A stretch of DNA of 64,000 bases from assembly GCF_041154455.1 (NCBI RefSeq), contig NZ_AP028664.1, positions 993,001-1,057,000 on the forward strand, in the 5' to 3' direction. Origin of the DNA: Variovorax sp. V213. Lineage in GTDB: Bacteria > Pseudomonadota > Gammaproteobacteria > Burkholderiales > Burkholderiaceae_C. This document shows positions 35,410-44,647 of the stretch, one piece after another. Numbering within the stretch: position 1 is the stretch's first letter; each line of letters starts with the position of its first letter. Below the pieces are notes generated by a model. The model worked only from the letters and a program-made list of their open reading frames with translations. It made no database searches and had not been told where the DNA came from. A program made the position numbers and the translations under genes.

Positions 35410-35807
35410 GGCATGTTCTTCATGTCGTGCACCGACATCGGCATCATGTTGGCGTTCATGTGGTACATGACCCAGAGCGATCCGGCCAGCGTGATCACCA
35501 CGAGCACGATCGTGAAGATCAGCGCGAGCATGTTCCAGCCGCTCTCGGACTTGGCGTCCATGTGCAGGAAATAGATCATGTGGACCACGATCTGCACCGC
35601 GGCAAAGCCCAGGATGACGAGCGAGGTGGTGTGCGTGCTGGCGAGCACCTTGCCCATCACGAGCCAGAACGGAATCGCGGTCAGGATCACGGCCAGCACG
35701 AAGCCGGTCATGTAGCCCTTGAAAGTGCTGTGGCTGACGGGGCCGTCGTCGTGATGGTCGTCGTGCGCGCCATGGCCGTGGGCGGCGTTGTTGGTGGCGG
35801 CGCTCAT
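35406..35807 (-). CDS. cyoD: cytochrome bo3 quinol oxidase subunit IV
   Basis: A 133-residue membrane subunit of the quinol oxidase. After a His/Asp-rich N-terminus (NAAHGHGAHDDHHDDG) come three membrane helices, with GYMTGFVLAVILTAIPFWLV and VQIVVHMIYFLHMD typical of CyoD. It supports assembly of the binuclear centre. It overlaps cyoC by 4 bases and the SURF1 gene by 4 bases. Confidence 0.93.
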   Translation of the reverse strand: MSAATNNAAHGHGAHDDHHDDGPVSHSTFKGYMTGFVLAVILTAIPFWLVMGKVLASTHTTSLVILGFAAVQIVVHMIYFLHMDAKSESGWNMLALIFTIVLVVITLAGSLWVMYHMNANMMPMSVHDMKNMP

Positions 35808-36469
35808 TGCATCGATCCCATCAGATAGACAAAAGTGAAGACGCCGATCCAGACCACGTCCAGGAAGTGCCAGAACATCGACAGGCACATCAGGCGGCGG
35901 CGGTTCGCGGCGGTGAAGCCGTGCTTGGGCAGCTGGATCATCAGCACGATGAGCCAGACGATGCCGAAGGTCACGTGCAGGCCGTGGGTGCCGACCAGCG
36001 CGAAGAACGACGACAGGAAGGCGCTGCGCTGCGGGCCCGCGCCTTCGTGGATCAGGTGCGCGAACTCGTACAGCTCCAGGCCGATGAAGCCCGCGCCCAG
36101 CAGGCCGGTGACGAACAGCCACGCCAGCGTGCCGCCCATGCGCTTGCGCTGCATCTCGAGCACCGCGAAGCCATAGGTGATGGACGAGAAGAGCAGCAGC
36201 GATGTGTTGATGGCCACCAGCGGGAGGTCGAACAGGTCGGCGCCCGAGGGGCCGGCCGCGTAGCTGCGGCCCAGCACGCCATAGGTCGCGAACAGGCAGG
36301 CGAAAACCAGGCAGTCGCTCATCAGGTAGAGCCAAAAGCCCAGCAGCGTGCCGTTTTCGGGGTGGTGGTCGTTGCCGACGTGGAACAGCTCGAACACGGG
36401 CGGCTTGCCCGTCTGGTCGCTGTGGGCGTGGACGCCCGCGGGAGAGTGGAGGGCGGTGGTATCAGACAT
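35804..36469 (-). CDS. cyoC: cytochrome bo3 quinol oxidase subunit III
   Basis: A 221-residue subunit with five membrane helices. GFWLYLMSDCLVFACLFA, FIGLELYEFAHLIHEG and THGLHVTFGIVWLIV are the family signatures. It lacks catalytic metals and stabilises subunit I. ATG at 36469, 8 bases overlapping cyoB. Confidence 0.94.
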   Translation of the reverse strand: MSDTTALHSPAGVHAHSDQTGKPPVFELFHVGNDHHPENGTLLGFWLYLMSDCLVFACLFATYGVLGRSYAAGPSGADLFDLPLVAINTSLLLFSSITYGFAVLEMQRKRMGGTLAWLFVTGLLGAGFIGLELYEFAHLIHEGAGPQRSAFLSSFFALVGTHGLHVTFGIVWLIVLMIQLPKHGFTAANRRRLMCLSMFWHFLDVVWIGVFTFVYLMGSMQ

Positions 36470-38474
36470 GGGCTGCTGCCAGGAGTCGCGTGCGGGCGTC
36501 TTCGGTGCGGACGACTTCATCCGCGGGGATGTGGTAGTCGCGCTTGTAGTTGAAGGTATGGATGATCACGGCCGCCAGCATGGCGAAGAAGCCGATGCCC
36601 GCCACGAGCCACATCTGCCAGATCAGCGCGAAGCCGCAGACCGCCGCCAGCGCCGCGATGACGAAGCCGGCAGCCGTGTTCTTGGGCATGTGGATGGGCG
36701 TGAAGCCTTCGATCGGGCGGGCGTAGCCGCGGCGCTTCATGTCGGTCCAAGCGTCGTTGTCGTGGATGCGCGGCGTGAACGCGAAGTTGTAGGCTGGCGG
36801 CGGCGACGAGGTCGACCATTCGAGCGTGCGGCCATTCCACGGGTCGCCCGTGGTGTCGCGCAGCGAGTCGCGGCGGATGTAGCTCACCACCAGCTGGATC
36901 AGGAACGATGCGATGCCCAGCGCGATCAGCACGGCGCCGAAGGCGGCGACCTGGAACCAGATCTGCAGCGACATGTCCTGGAAGTGGCTCATGCGGCGCG
37001 TGACGCCCATCAGGCCCAGGATGTACAGCGGCATGAAGGCGAACCAGAAGCCCACGATCCAGAACCAGAACGAGCACTTGCCCCAGAACGGATCGAGCTT
37101 GTAGCCGAAGGCCTTTGGGAACCAGTAAGTGATGCCGGCCAGCATGCCGAACAGCACGCCGCCGATGATCACGTTGTGGAAGTGGGCGATCAGGAACAGG
37201 CTGTTGTGCAGCACGAAGTCGGCCGGGGGCACCGCGAGCAGCACGCCCGTCATGCCGCCGATCACGAAGGTGATCATGAAGCCGATGGTCCACATCATGG
37301 GCAGCTCGAAGCGGATGCGGCCGCGGTACATGGTGAAGAGCCAGTTGAAGATCTTCGCGCCCGTCGGGATCGAGATGATCATCGTCGTGATGCCGAAGAA
37401 CGAGTTCACGCTGGCGCCGGAGCCCATGGTGAAGAAGTGGTGCAGCCACACCAGGTACGACAGGATGGTGATCACGACCGTGGCGTACACCATCGACGCG
37501 TAGCCGAAGAGGCGCTTGCCGGAGAAGGTGGAGACCACCTCCGAGAAGATGCCGAAGGCCGGCAGGATCAGGATGTACACCTCGGGGTGGCCCCAGATCC
37601 AGATCAGGTTCACGTACATCATGGCGTTGCCGCCGAGGTCGTTCGTGAAGAAGTTGGTGCCGACGTAGCGGTCGAGCGACAGCAGGGCCAGCACGGCGGT
37701 CAGCACCGGGAAGGCAGCCACGATCAGCACGTTGGTGCAGAGAGCAGTCCAGGTGAACACCGGCATCTTCATCATCGTCATGCCGGGCGCGCGCATCTTC
37801 ACGATGGTGGCCAGCAGGTTGACGCCGGAGAGCAGGGTTCCCACCCCCGCTATCTGCAATGACCAGATGTAGTAGTCGACCCCCACGTCGGGGCTGAAGA
37901 GAATGCCCGACAGCGGCGGGTAGGCCAGCCAGCCGGTCTTGGCGAACTCGCCCACGAAAAGCGACGCCATCACCAGGCCGGCACCGAAGGTGGTCATCCA
38001 GAAGCTGAAGTTGTTCAGGAACGGGAAGGCCACGTCGCGTGCGCCGATCTGCAGCGGCACCACGAAGTTCATGAGGCCCGTGACCAGCGGCATGGCCACG
38101 AAGAAGATCATGATCACGCCGTGGGCGGTGAAGATCTGGTCGTAGTGGTGCGGCGGCAGGAAGCCGGCGTTGTCGCCGAAGGCGATGGCCTGCTGGGCCC
38201 GCATCATGATCGCGTCGGCAAAGCCGCGCAGCAGCATCACCAGCCCGAGGATGATGTACATGATGCCGATCTTCTTGTGGTCGATGCTGGTGATCCAGTC
38301 GCGCCACAGGGTGCCCCAGAGCTTGAAGTAGGTCAGCGCGCCGAGGATGGCAAGTCCGCCCAGCACCACGGCCGCAAAGGTCGCAAGCAGGATGGGCTCG
38401 TGGTAGGGAATTGCCTCCCACGTGAGGCGGCCGAAGACGAGCTTCGTCAGGTCAAGGTTCTCGAACATCGTCAT
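36462..38474 (-). CDS. cyoB: cytochrome bo3 quinol oxidase subunit I
   Basis: Catalytic subunit (670 residues) of the heme-copper quinol oxidase, with about 15 membrane helices. Heme and copper ligands occur in FTAHGVIMIFFVAMP, IWIWGHPEVYILILP (His-Tyr cross-link), VWLHHFFTMG and LFLIAHFHNVIIGGV. It reduces O2 to water with quinol electrons and pumps protons. The start MTMFENLDL at 38474 overlaps the cyoA stop by 4 bases (ATGA). Confidence 0.96.
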   Translation of the reverse strand: MTMFENLDLTKLVFGRLTWEAIPYHEPILLATFAAVVLGGLAILGALTYFKLWGTLWRDWITSIDHKKIGIMYIILGLVMLLRGFADAIMMRAQQAIAFGDNAGFLPPHHYDQIFTAHGVIMIFFVAMPLVTGLMNFVVPLQIGARDVAFPFLNNFSFWMTTFGAGLVMASLFVGEFAKTGWLAYPPLSGILFSPDVGVDYYIWSLQIAGVGTLLSGVNLLATIVKMRAPGMTMMKMPVFTWTALCTNVLIVAAFPVLTAVLALLSLDRYVGTNFFTNDLGGNAMMYVNLIWIWGHPEVYILILPAFGIFSEVVSTFSGKRLFGYASMVYATVVITILSYLVWLHHFFTMGSGASVNSFFGITTMIISIPTGAKIFNWLFTMYRGRIRFELPMMWTIGFMITFVIGGMTGVLLAVPPADFVLHNSLFLIAHFHNVIIGGVLFGMLAGITYWFPKAFGYKLDPFWGKCSFWFWIVGFWFAFMPLYILGLMGVTRRMSHFQDMSLQIWFQVAAFGAVLIALGIASFLIQLVVSYIRRDSLRDTTGDPWNGRTLEWSTSSPPPAYNFAFTPRIHDNDAWTDMKRRGYARPIEGFTPIHMPKNTAAGFVIAALAAVCGFALIWQMWLVAGIGFFAMLAAVIIHTFNYKRDYHIPADEVVRTEDARTRLLAAAHV

Positions 38475-39505
38475 TCTTCGGTGGTGCACATTGCCGTGAC
38501 GTACTTGCGCGTCGGCGAACTGGAATTGATGCTGTCGGGCTGCCAGGCGGTTGCCTTGGTGGCCACATTGAAGGCGCCGGGCTTGCCCAGGCCGCCCTCG
38601 GCGTCGATGGCCATCATCTGCTTCATGCACATCTTGTTGCGGTCGACGCAACGGTTGAGGATGGCGTCATACAGGTCGGGCGCCACGCTGGCGTAGTGGC
38701 GCACGGGATCGCGCTCGCTCGGCGCTTCGAGCTTCACGTAGGTTTCGCGGCTGAGCTCGCCGTCCTTGCCGGCCTTGGCCTTTTTCACCCACTCTTCAAA
38801 GCCGTCGTGGGTCAGGCCGTGGAACTTGAAGCGCATGCCCGAGAAGCCCGCGCCGCTGTAGTTGGCCGAGAAGCCCTCGAACTCGCCCGGCTTGTTGATA
38901 ACCGCGTGCAGCTTGGTTTCCATGGCCGGCATGGCGTAGATCTGCCCGGCCAGCGCGGGAATGAAGAAAGAGTTCATCACCGAGGTGGCCGTGATCTTGA
39001 AAGTGATCGGCCGGTCGACCGGTGCGGCCATTTCATTCACCGTGGCAAAGCCTTGTTCAGGGTAGATGAAGAGCCATTTCCAGTCGAGTGCCACCACTTC
39101 GACCACCAGCGGCTTGGCTTCGGCGGGAACCGGGCGCTCGGCGTCCAGGCGGCTCAGCGGCCGGTACGGATCGAGCGTGTGGGTGCTGATCCACGTGATG
39201 GCGCCCAGCGCGATGATGATCAGAAGCGGCGCGGCCCAGATCGCGAGCTCGAGCTGGGTGGAGTGGTCCCAGTCGGGGCTGTAGTCGGCCTCCTTGTTCG
39301 ACTGGCGGTAGCGCCAGGCGAAGAAGATGGTCAGCGCGATCACCGGAATGATGATGATCAGCATCAGCACGGTGGAGACGACGATCAGGCGTCCCTGCTG
39401 GTTGGCGATGTCGCCGGAAGGGTTCATGAGCACCGTGTTGCAGCCCGCCAGCAAGGCGAGGGGGAGCAACAGGAGCCATCGGCGAAGGGAGTGGAGGGTG
39501 GGCAT
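38471..39505 (-). CDS. cyoA: cytochrome bo3 quinol oxidase subunit II
   Basis: A 344-residue lipoprotein subunit. A signal with the lipobox LLAGC (about residue 22) is followed by two membrane helices (STVLMLIIIIPVIALTIFFAW and WAAPLLIIIALGAITWI in pieces) and a periplasmic cupredoxin domain without the CuA Cys/His cluster, as expected for a quinol oxidase. VVALDWKWLFIYPEQGFATVNE and NSFFIPALAGQIYAM are CyoA landmarks. The start MPTLHSLRRW at 39505 is the natural signal-peptide start; a longer in-frame start at 39550 is unlikely. No cyoE follows in this operon. Confidence 0.93.
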   Translation of the reverse strand: MPTLHSLRRWLLLLPLALLAGCNTVLMNPSGDIANQQGRLIVVSTVLMLIIIIPVIALTIFFAWRYRQSNKEADYSPDWDHSTQLELAIWAAPLLIIIALGAITWISTHTLDPYRPLSRLDAERPVPAEAKPLVVEVVALDWKWLFIYPEQGFATVNEMAAPVDRPITFKITATSVMNSFFIPALAGQIYAMPAMETKLHAVINKPGEFEGFSANYSGAGFSGMRFKFHGLTHDGFEEWVKKAKAGKDGELSRETYVKLEAPSERDPVRHYASVAPDLYDAILNRCVDRNKMCMKQMMAIDAEGGLGKPGAFNVATKATAWQPDSINSSSPTRKYVTAMCTTEE

Positions 39506-39581
39506 GCCGAAGAGAGAGAAAGAGGTGCGTGGGCTGCGCAAAGACTCCACAATCTACGACCAAAGGCTTCTGCCGCCTATT

Positions 39582-39594
39582 GGACGTTTTGTCC
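39582..39594. promoter_or_regulatory. hairpin/inverted repeat in the cyoA-MFS divergent gap
   Basis: GGAC-GTTTT-GTCC within CTATTGGACGTTTTGTCCTATG, imperfectly extended on both sides. It is 77 bases upstream of the cyoA ATG (39505) and could be a regulator site for the oxidase operon. Confidence 0.3.
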
Positions 39595-39653
39595 TATGGC
39601 GGGAATCCCCATTCGGTGAGACGCTTGGAACCTCTGTTCAATGGTCTACCTTT

Positions 39654-39668
39654 GTCACTGCCGGTGAC
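39654..39668. promoter_or_regulatory. perfect inverted repeat GTCAC-N5-GTGAC
   Basis: GTCAC TGCCG GTGAC, 19 bases before the MFS ATG at 39688. It could act as an operator at the 5' end of that gene or as a leader hairpin over the ribosome site. Within a 182-base divergent gap. Confidence 0.35.
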
Positions 39669-39687
39669 ACCCGAATTACAAAACGCA

Positions 39688-41031
39688 ATGACGACGACGT
39701 CCAGCATCAGTCCGCAAGGCGCACAGCCTGTGCCGAACACGTCCGGAAACGGCGCCAGCCAGAGCGACGCCGATCACCCGCACATCGCCCCGGGCGAGAT
39801 CGCGGTCGGCGTGATCATCGGCCGCGCTTCCGAGTATTTCGACTTCTTCGTCTACGGCATTGCCTCGGTGCTGGTGTTCCCCGCGGTGTTCTTCCCGTTC
39901 GAGGCGCGCCTCGAGGGAACCCTCTACGCCTTCGTGGTTTTTTCCTTCGCCTTCATTGCGCGCCCGTTCGGAACTGTCATTTCAATGGCCATCCAGCGAC
40001 GGTTCGGGCGAGAGGCCAAGCTGACCATTGCGCTGTTCGTGCTGGGAACCTCCACTGCGGGCATTGCCTTCCTGCCAGGCTACGCGAGCATCGGATTCAC
40101 GTCGATCGTGCTGCTGTCGGTCTTCCGCTTTGCCCAGGGCCTGGCGCTCGGCGGCTCGTGGGACGGCCTGCCTTCGCTGCTGGCGCTCAATGCGCCGCAG
40201 AACCGCCGCGGCTGGTACGCCATGCTGGGCCAGCTGGGTGCGCCGCTCGGCTTTTTCGTGGCCAGCGCGCTGTTCGCCTACCTGTATGCCAACCTGCCGC
40301 TCAAGGACTTCCTCGACTGGGGCTGGCGCTACACCTTCTACGTGGCCTTTGCGATCAACGTGGTGGCGCTGTTCGCGCGCCTGCGGCTGGTGGCGACCGA
40401 AGAGTATTCGCGCCTGCTCGAAGAGCGCGAGCTGCAGCCCACCAGCGTGGTCGAGCTGACCCGCTCGCAGGGCGCCAACCTGCTGATCGGCGCGTTCGCG
40501 GCGCTGGCCAGCTATGCGCTCTTCCACCTGATCACGGTGTTCCCGCTGTCGTGGATCACGCTGTACTCCGACCAGTCGATCACCGAGTTCCTGGTGGTGC
40601 AGATGATCGGCGCGGTGTTCTGCGCCGGCGGCATCGTGGCCTCCGGCCTGATTGCCGACCGCGTGGGACGCCGTTTCACGCTCGGCGGCCTGGCCGCGAT
40701 GATCGCGGTGTTCAGCGGCTTTGCGCCCACGCTGCTCGACGGCGGCCGCCTCGGGCAGGACATCTTCATCCTGCTGGGCTTCGTGCTGCTGGGCTTGTCA
40801 TACGGCCAGGCGGCCGGCGCGGTGACCTCGAACTTCGAGCCCAAGTACCGCTACACCGGCGCCGCACTGACGGCCGACCTGGCGTGGCTCATCGGCGCCG
40901 CCTTTGCCCCGCTGGTGGCGCTCGGCCTGTCGGCGAATTTCGGGCTGGCCTATGTGAGCGTGTATCTGCTGTCGGGTGCGGTTGGCACGCTGGCGGCGCT
41001 GGGGCTGAACCGGGCGCTGGTGCGCGACTGA
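39688..41031 (+). CDS. MFS transporter, MHS/metabolite-proton symporter type
   Basis: Twelve-helix major facilitator of 447 residues. It opens with GRASEYFDFFVYGIASVLVFP and FAFIARPFGTVIS, and the loop 2/3 motif reads QRRFGREAKL; later GLIADRVGRRFTL. The sequence DFFVYG with FAFIARPFG fits the metabolite:H+ symporter (ProP/ShiA-like) group, which moves organic acids, betaines or aromatic acids. Substrate is unknown. ATG at 39688 follows an AT-rich patch. Confidence 0.88.
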   Translation: MTTTSSISPQGAQPVPNTSGNGASQSDADHPHIAPGEIAVGVIIGRASEYFDFFVYGIASVLVFPAVFFPFEARLEGTLYAFVVFSFAFIARPFGTVISMAIQRRFGREAKLTIALFVLGTSTAGIAFLPGYASIGFTSIVLLSVFRFAQGLALGGSWDGLPSLLALNAPQNRRGWYAMLGQLGAPLGFFVASALFAYLYANLPLKDFLDWGWRYTFYVAFAINVVALFARLRLVATEEYSRLLEERELQPTSVVELTRSQGANLLIGAFAALASYALFHLITVFPLSWITLYSDQSITEFLVVQMIGAVFCAGGIVASGLIADRVGRRFTLGGLAAMIAVFSGFAPTLLDGGRLGQDIFILLGFVLLGLSYGQAAGAVTSNFEPKYRYTGAALTADLAWLIGAAFAPLVALGLSANFGLAYVSVYLLSGAVGTLAALGLNRALVRD

Positions 41032-41055
41032 GCGGCGGATCGCAGCCGTTTCTCC

Positions 41056-41080
41056 AAAGGGGCCGTTCGGCCCCTTTTTT
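41056..41080 (+). terminator. rho-independent terminator after the MFS gene
   Basis: Stem AAAGGGGCC (41056-41064) and GGCCCCTTT (41069-41077), loop GTTC, then a T-run to 41080. It lies 25 bases after the MFS stop. Confidence 0.85.
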
Positions 41081-41099
41081 GTTTTCCGGCGCACAGGCT

Positions 41100-41105
41100 T
41101 AGGAT
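41100..41105 (+). promoter_or_regulatory. possible -10 for a leaderless HAD mRNA
   Basis: TAGGAT followed by CGCCCC and then ATG at 41112: TANNNT exactly 6 bases before the start, with no ribosome-binding sequence. T-rich sequence near 41077-41084 from the terminator tail could act as a -35. Confidence 0.35.
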
Positions 41106-41111
41106 CGCCCC

Positions 41112-41792
41112 ATGTTCGCCGCCGCCATCTTCGACATGGACGGGCTGCTCATCGATTCGGAGCGGCCCATCATGGCTGCCTGGATCGAAGCGGCCCGCAC
41201 GCTCGACATCGAGCTTTCGCACAGCCAGTATCTGCAGGTGGTGGGCCTCGCGACCGCAGAGTCCGAGCTGATTCTCGGCACGCTGCTCGGCGGGCCCGAC
41301 GCCTATCGCCATGCCATCGCCCACGTCCGCAAACTGCTGCAACTGCAGCGCGCGGACGGCCTTCCGATGTTTCCCATCAAGCCCGGCGCGGCCGAGTTCC
41401 TGGGTGCGCTGCGGCAGCGGGGAACGCGCTGTGCCGTGGCGTCGTCTTCGACCAGCGGCCAGATCCAGGCCTGCCTTGGGAGCCTCGACGTGCTTCACCA
41501 TTTCGACGCCTTCGCAGGCGGCGACGAGGTGGCCCGGGCGAAGCCCGACCCGGCGCTCTACCTGCTCGCGGCACAGCGCCTGGGCGTGGACCCGGCGGAA
41601 TGCGTGGCCTTCGAGGACAGCGAGAACGGCGCCAAGGCCGCGCTGGCGGCGGGCCTCAGGGTCGTGATCGTGCCGGACCTCAAGCACCCGCCCACTTCGA
41701 TCGTCGAGCGGGCGTTCCATGTGCTCGACTCCCTGCACGAGGCCGTCGCGCATGTGCCGCGATGGTTTCCCGGCCAGGTGATGCGCACATGA
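41112..41792 (+). CDS. HAD superfamily sugar-phosphatase / beta-phosphoglucomutase-like hydrolase
   Basis: A 226-residue HAD-type enzyme. Motif I is AIFDMDGLLIDSE (nucleophile Asp8), motif II is in CAVASSSTSGQI, motif III and IV are in AKPDPALYLLAAQRLG and VAFEDSENGAKAALAAG. A cap domain of four helices lies between residues 15 and 85, as in HxpB and beta-phosphoglucomutases. It is likely a sugar-phosphate phosphatase with relaxed specificity. It overlaps the next small gene by 4 bases. Confidence 0.87.
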   Translation: MFAAAIFDMDGLLIDSERPIMAAWIEAARTLDIELSHSQYLQVVGLATAESELILGTLLGGPDAYRHAIAHVRKLLQLQRADGLPMFPIKPGAAEFLGALRQRGTRCAVASSSTSGQIQACLGSLDVLHHFDAFAGGDEVARAKPDPALYLLAAQRLGVDPAECVAFEDSENGAKAALAAGLRVVIVPDLKHPPTSIVERAFHVLDSLHEAVAHVPRWFPGQVMRT

Positions 41793-42127
41793 TCAAGATC
41801 GGGACCCTCTGCCACGTGCTCGACAGCTGCCTCGCGTCGCCGATGACCGAGCGCGCCGTCGGACGCATCGTGGAGGTGGTCTCGGCGCCCTACGAGGCGC
41901 CCAGCGAGCGCTACCTGCCCGGCACCTACTACGACGTGCTGTTCGAGGGCTGGACCTTTTATTGCCGCAGCGACAAGCTCGTGCCCATCTCCGATCCCGA
42001 TGCGGACGTCGGCGACTGGGAGGACGCGTTCCTCGACGTCCCCGCCGGCAGCCCGCCATCAAGAGCGCTTCAGAGCACCTCGTCGCGCAACTGCGGAAAC
42101 ACTTTCGAAACCTTGGCGAGCAGGTAG
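41789..42127 (+). CDS. hypothetical protein, 112 aa, coupled to the HAD gene
   Basis: The ATG overlaps the HAD stop (ATGA). Product begins MIKIGTLCHVLDSCLASP, then VEVVSAPYEAPSERYLPGTYYDVLFEG and GWTFYCRSDKLVPISDPDADVGDWEDAF; this middle part looks like a small folded domain, while the last 25 residues are polar. The final 58 bases overlap the 3' end of the oppositely oriented dioxygenase gene. Family not recognised. Coupling suggests it is real and tied to the phosphatase. Confidence 0.6.
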   Translation: MIKIGTLCHVLDSCLASPMTERAVGRIVEVVSAPYEAPSERYLPGTYYDVLFEGWTFYCRSDKLVPISDPDADVGDWEDAFLDVPAGSPPSRALQSTSSRNCGNTFETLASR

Positions 42128-43074
42128 TCGCCGTAGCGGCCGCTGAAGGCGTGCACATTGGCACGGTCCCAGCGCTCGGCGCTGTCGTCGAGCGCCTCCG
42201 CGCCCGCGAGGCCTTCGATGCGCTGCACGCGGGCCTCGAAGTTCGGGTCGAAGAACAGCGGGAACGAGAGCCGGTCGCGGCCCGAGGTGTTGCGCCTCAC
42301 GCGGTGCGGCGTCGACTTGTAGAGCCCGCCGGTCATGCGGTCGAGCATGTCGCCGATGTTGCAGACGAAGGAGCCCGGAATCGGCGGCGCATCGATCCAG
42401 CCGCCGGGCGTGTGCACGGCGAGGCCGCCCACGTCGTCCTGGTGCAGGATGGTGAGCAGGCCGTAGTCCGTGTGCTCGCCCACGCCCCACTGCACGTCGA
42501 GCCCTTCGGGCACGGGCTGCGAGGGGTAGTTGAACAGGCGGAACAGGATCAGCGGATCGGCCGTGTAGCGCTCGGCAAAATACGCTGCCGGCAGGCCGAG
42601 GCTCAGCGCAATGCCTTCCATCAGCCGGTGGCCCAGCTGCGTGACGGCCGCCATGTAGTCGAGGATGGCTTCGCGCAAGCCCGGCACGTCGGGGAAGAGG
42701 TTGGGCCCGTGCACCGGTGTCTTCGCCTGCACCAGCGGATGCGAGGCGGGCAGCTCGGTGCCGAGGTAGAGGCCTTCCTTCCAGTCGGGCCGGCCCGACG
42801 TGAGTTCGCCGCCGAGCGGGAAGAAGCCGCGCCAGGCGCGCCCGCCCAGGGCCATGCGCCATTGCATCTTCGTTGCTTCGGGCAGTGCGAAGAATTGGTG
42901 GCTCAGGTCTTCGAGCCGGTGCACCAGCGCTGCATCGACGCCGTGGCCCGTCACGTAGAAGAAGCCGTGCGCGCGGCAGGCGGCGCCGATCTGCGCGGCC
43001 ACGCTGTCACGCCCGGGCGTTCCGGCCACGAGCGGGCCGACGTCGATCACGGGGAGCGTCTGCATATCGGTCAT
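42070..43074 (-). CDS. isopenicillin N synthase-like 2-oxoglutarate/Fe(II) dioxygenase
   Basis: A 334-residue non-haem iron dioxygenase of the IPNS/2-oxoglutarate family. N-terminal DIOX_N region LPVIDVGPLV, AACRAHGFFYVTGHGVD; the Fe ligands are His/Asp in GEHTDYGLLTIL and His in STPHRVRRNTS, with the 2-oxoglutarate Arg in RNTSGRDRLSFPLFFDP. The reaction and substrate are unknown; bacterial members often hydroxylate amino acids or act on secondary metabolites. ATG at 43074 (alternative 43089). It directly follows the amino-acid transporter genes and may share their transcript, so an amino-acid-like substrate is plausible. Confidence 0.85.
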   Translation of the reverse strand: MTDMQTLPVIDVGPLVAGTPGRDSVAAQIGAACRAHGFFYVTGHGVDAALVHRLEDLSHQFFALPEATKMQWRMALGGRAWRGFFPLGGELTSGRPDWKEGLYLGTELPASHPLVQAKTPVHGPNLFPDVPGLREAILDYMAAVTQLGHRLMEGIALSLGLPAAYFAERYTADPLILFRLFNYPSQPVPEGLDVQWGVGEHTDYGLLTILHQDDVGGLAVHTPGGWIDAPPIPGSFVCNIGDMLDRMTGGLYKSTPHRVRRNTSGRDRLSFPLFFDPNFEARVQRIEGLAGAEALDDSAERWDRANVHAFSGRYGDYLLAKVSKVFPQLRDEVL

Positions 43075-43090
43075 GGGCGTGGAGAGCATG

Positions 43091-43830
<740 letters not shown>

Positions 43831-43834
<4 letters not shown>

Positions 43835-44553
43835 GCGGACACCTTGGGGGCCGAGGCGGGGTTGGCCACGGACATGCCGCGCCGCGCGAGACGGCGTTCG
43901 AGCCAGTAGGCGAAGCGCGACAGGCCGAAACAGAGAATGAAATAGGTCAGGCCCAGGATCAGGTAGATCTGGGCCGGCTTGGTGAACACCTGCGTGTTGA
44001 TCTGCGTCGCGATGAACGACACCTCGGCCAGCCCGATGATGTAGCCCAGCGAGGTCTCCTTGATGGTCGAGACGAACTGGTTCACCAGCGAGGGCAGCAT
44101 GCTGCGCAGCGCCTGCGGCAGCACCACGAGGCGCATCGCGCGGCCATAGTCCAGGCCCAGCGCGCGGGCGGTTTCCATCTGGCCGCGCGGCAGGCCCTGG
44201 ATGCCGGCGCGCACGATCTCGGCGAGGTACGCCGCGTCGAACACCACGAGCGCGATCAGCATGGTGGTGAACTGGTCGGTTTTCACGCCCGTCACGCTGG
44301 GCAGGAAGAAGTAGGCCCAGAAAATCACCATCAGCAAGGGAAGGCCGCGCACCACGAAGACGAAGCCCGTGACCGGCCAGCGCAGCCAGCGCCACGGGCT
44401 CACGCGCGCCAGCCCGAGCACGATGCCCAGCGGCAGCGCGAGCACCAGCCCGCAGGAGGCGAGCAGCAGCGTCAGCACCAGCCCGCCGAGCGGCCCGTTC
44501 GGGTACTGCCCGATCAGGAAGTAGACCCAATAGTCGCTGATGATCTCTAGCAT
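43831..44553 (-). CDS. amino-acid ABC transporter permease 2
   Basis: Inner-membrane permease of 240 residues in the HisMQ/GltK group. VVRGLPLLMVIFWAYFFLP and the EAA loop VLPQALRSMLPSLVNQFVS match the family; five helices predicted. ATG at 44553. It is one of two permeases that form a heterodimer with the ATPase. Confidence 0.92.
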
Positions 44554-44560
44554 CGGAAAT

Positions 44561-44643
44561 GGCCCCCACGCTCGGCACTGCGTGTCCTCGCTGCCCCCCG
44601 AGGGGGCCGCTCGCGCCTTGGGGCGGCCCGGCGGCGCTCGGAC
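44561..44643. repeat. dispersed GC-rich repeat, copy 1
   Basis: Lies between the two permease genes. It contains CTGCGTGT near the start, CCCCCCGAGGGGG, and CGCCTTGGGGCGGCCCGGCGGCG. The reverse complement of 52046-52130 carries the same blocks in the same order. CCCCCGAGGGGG is itself palindromic, so the transcript can fold. Confidence 0.6.
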
Positions 44644-44647
44644 GCCT

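Noticed and set aside
39529..39687. Longer N-terminus for the MFS transporter
   Set aside because: The added residues would cross the GTCAC palindrome region and have no membrane or signal features; the ATG at 39688 fits the family start.
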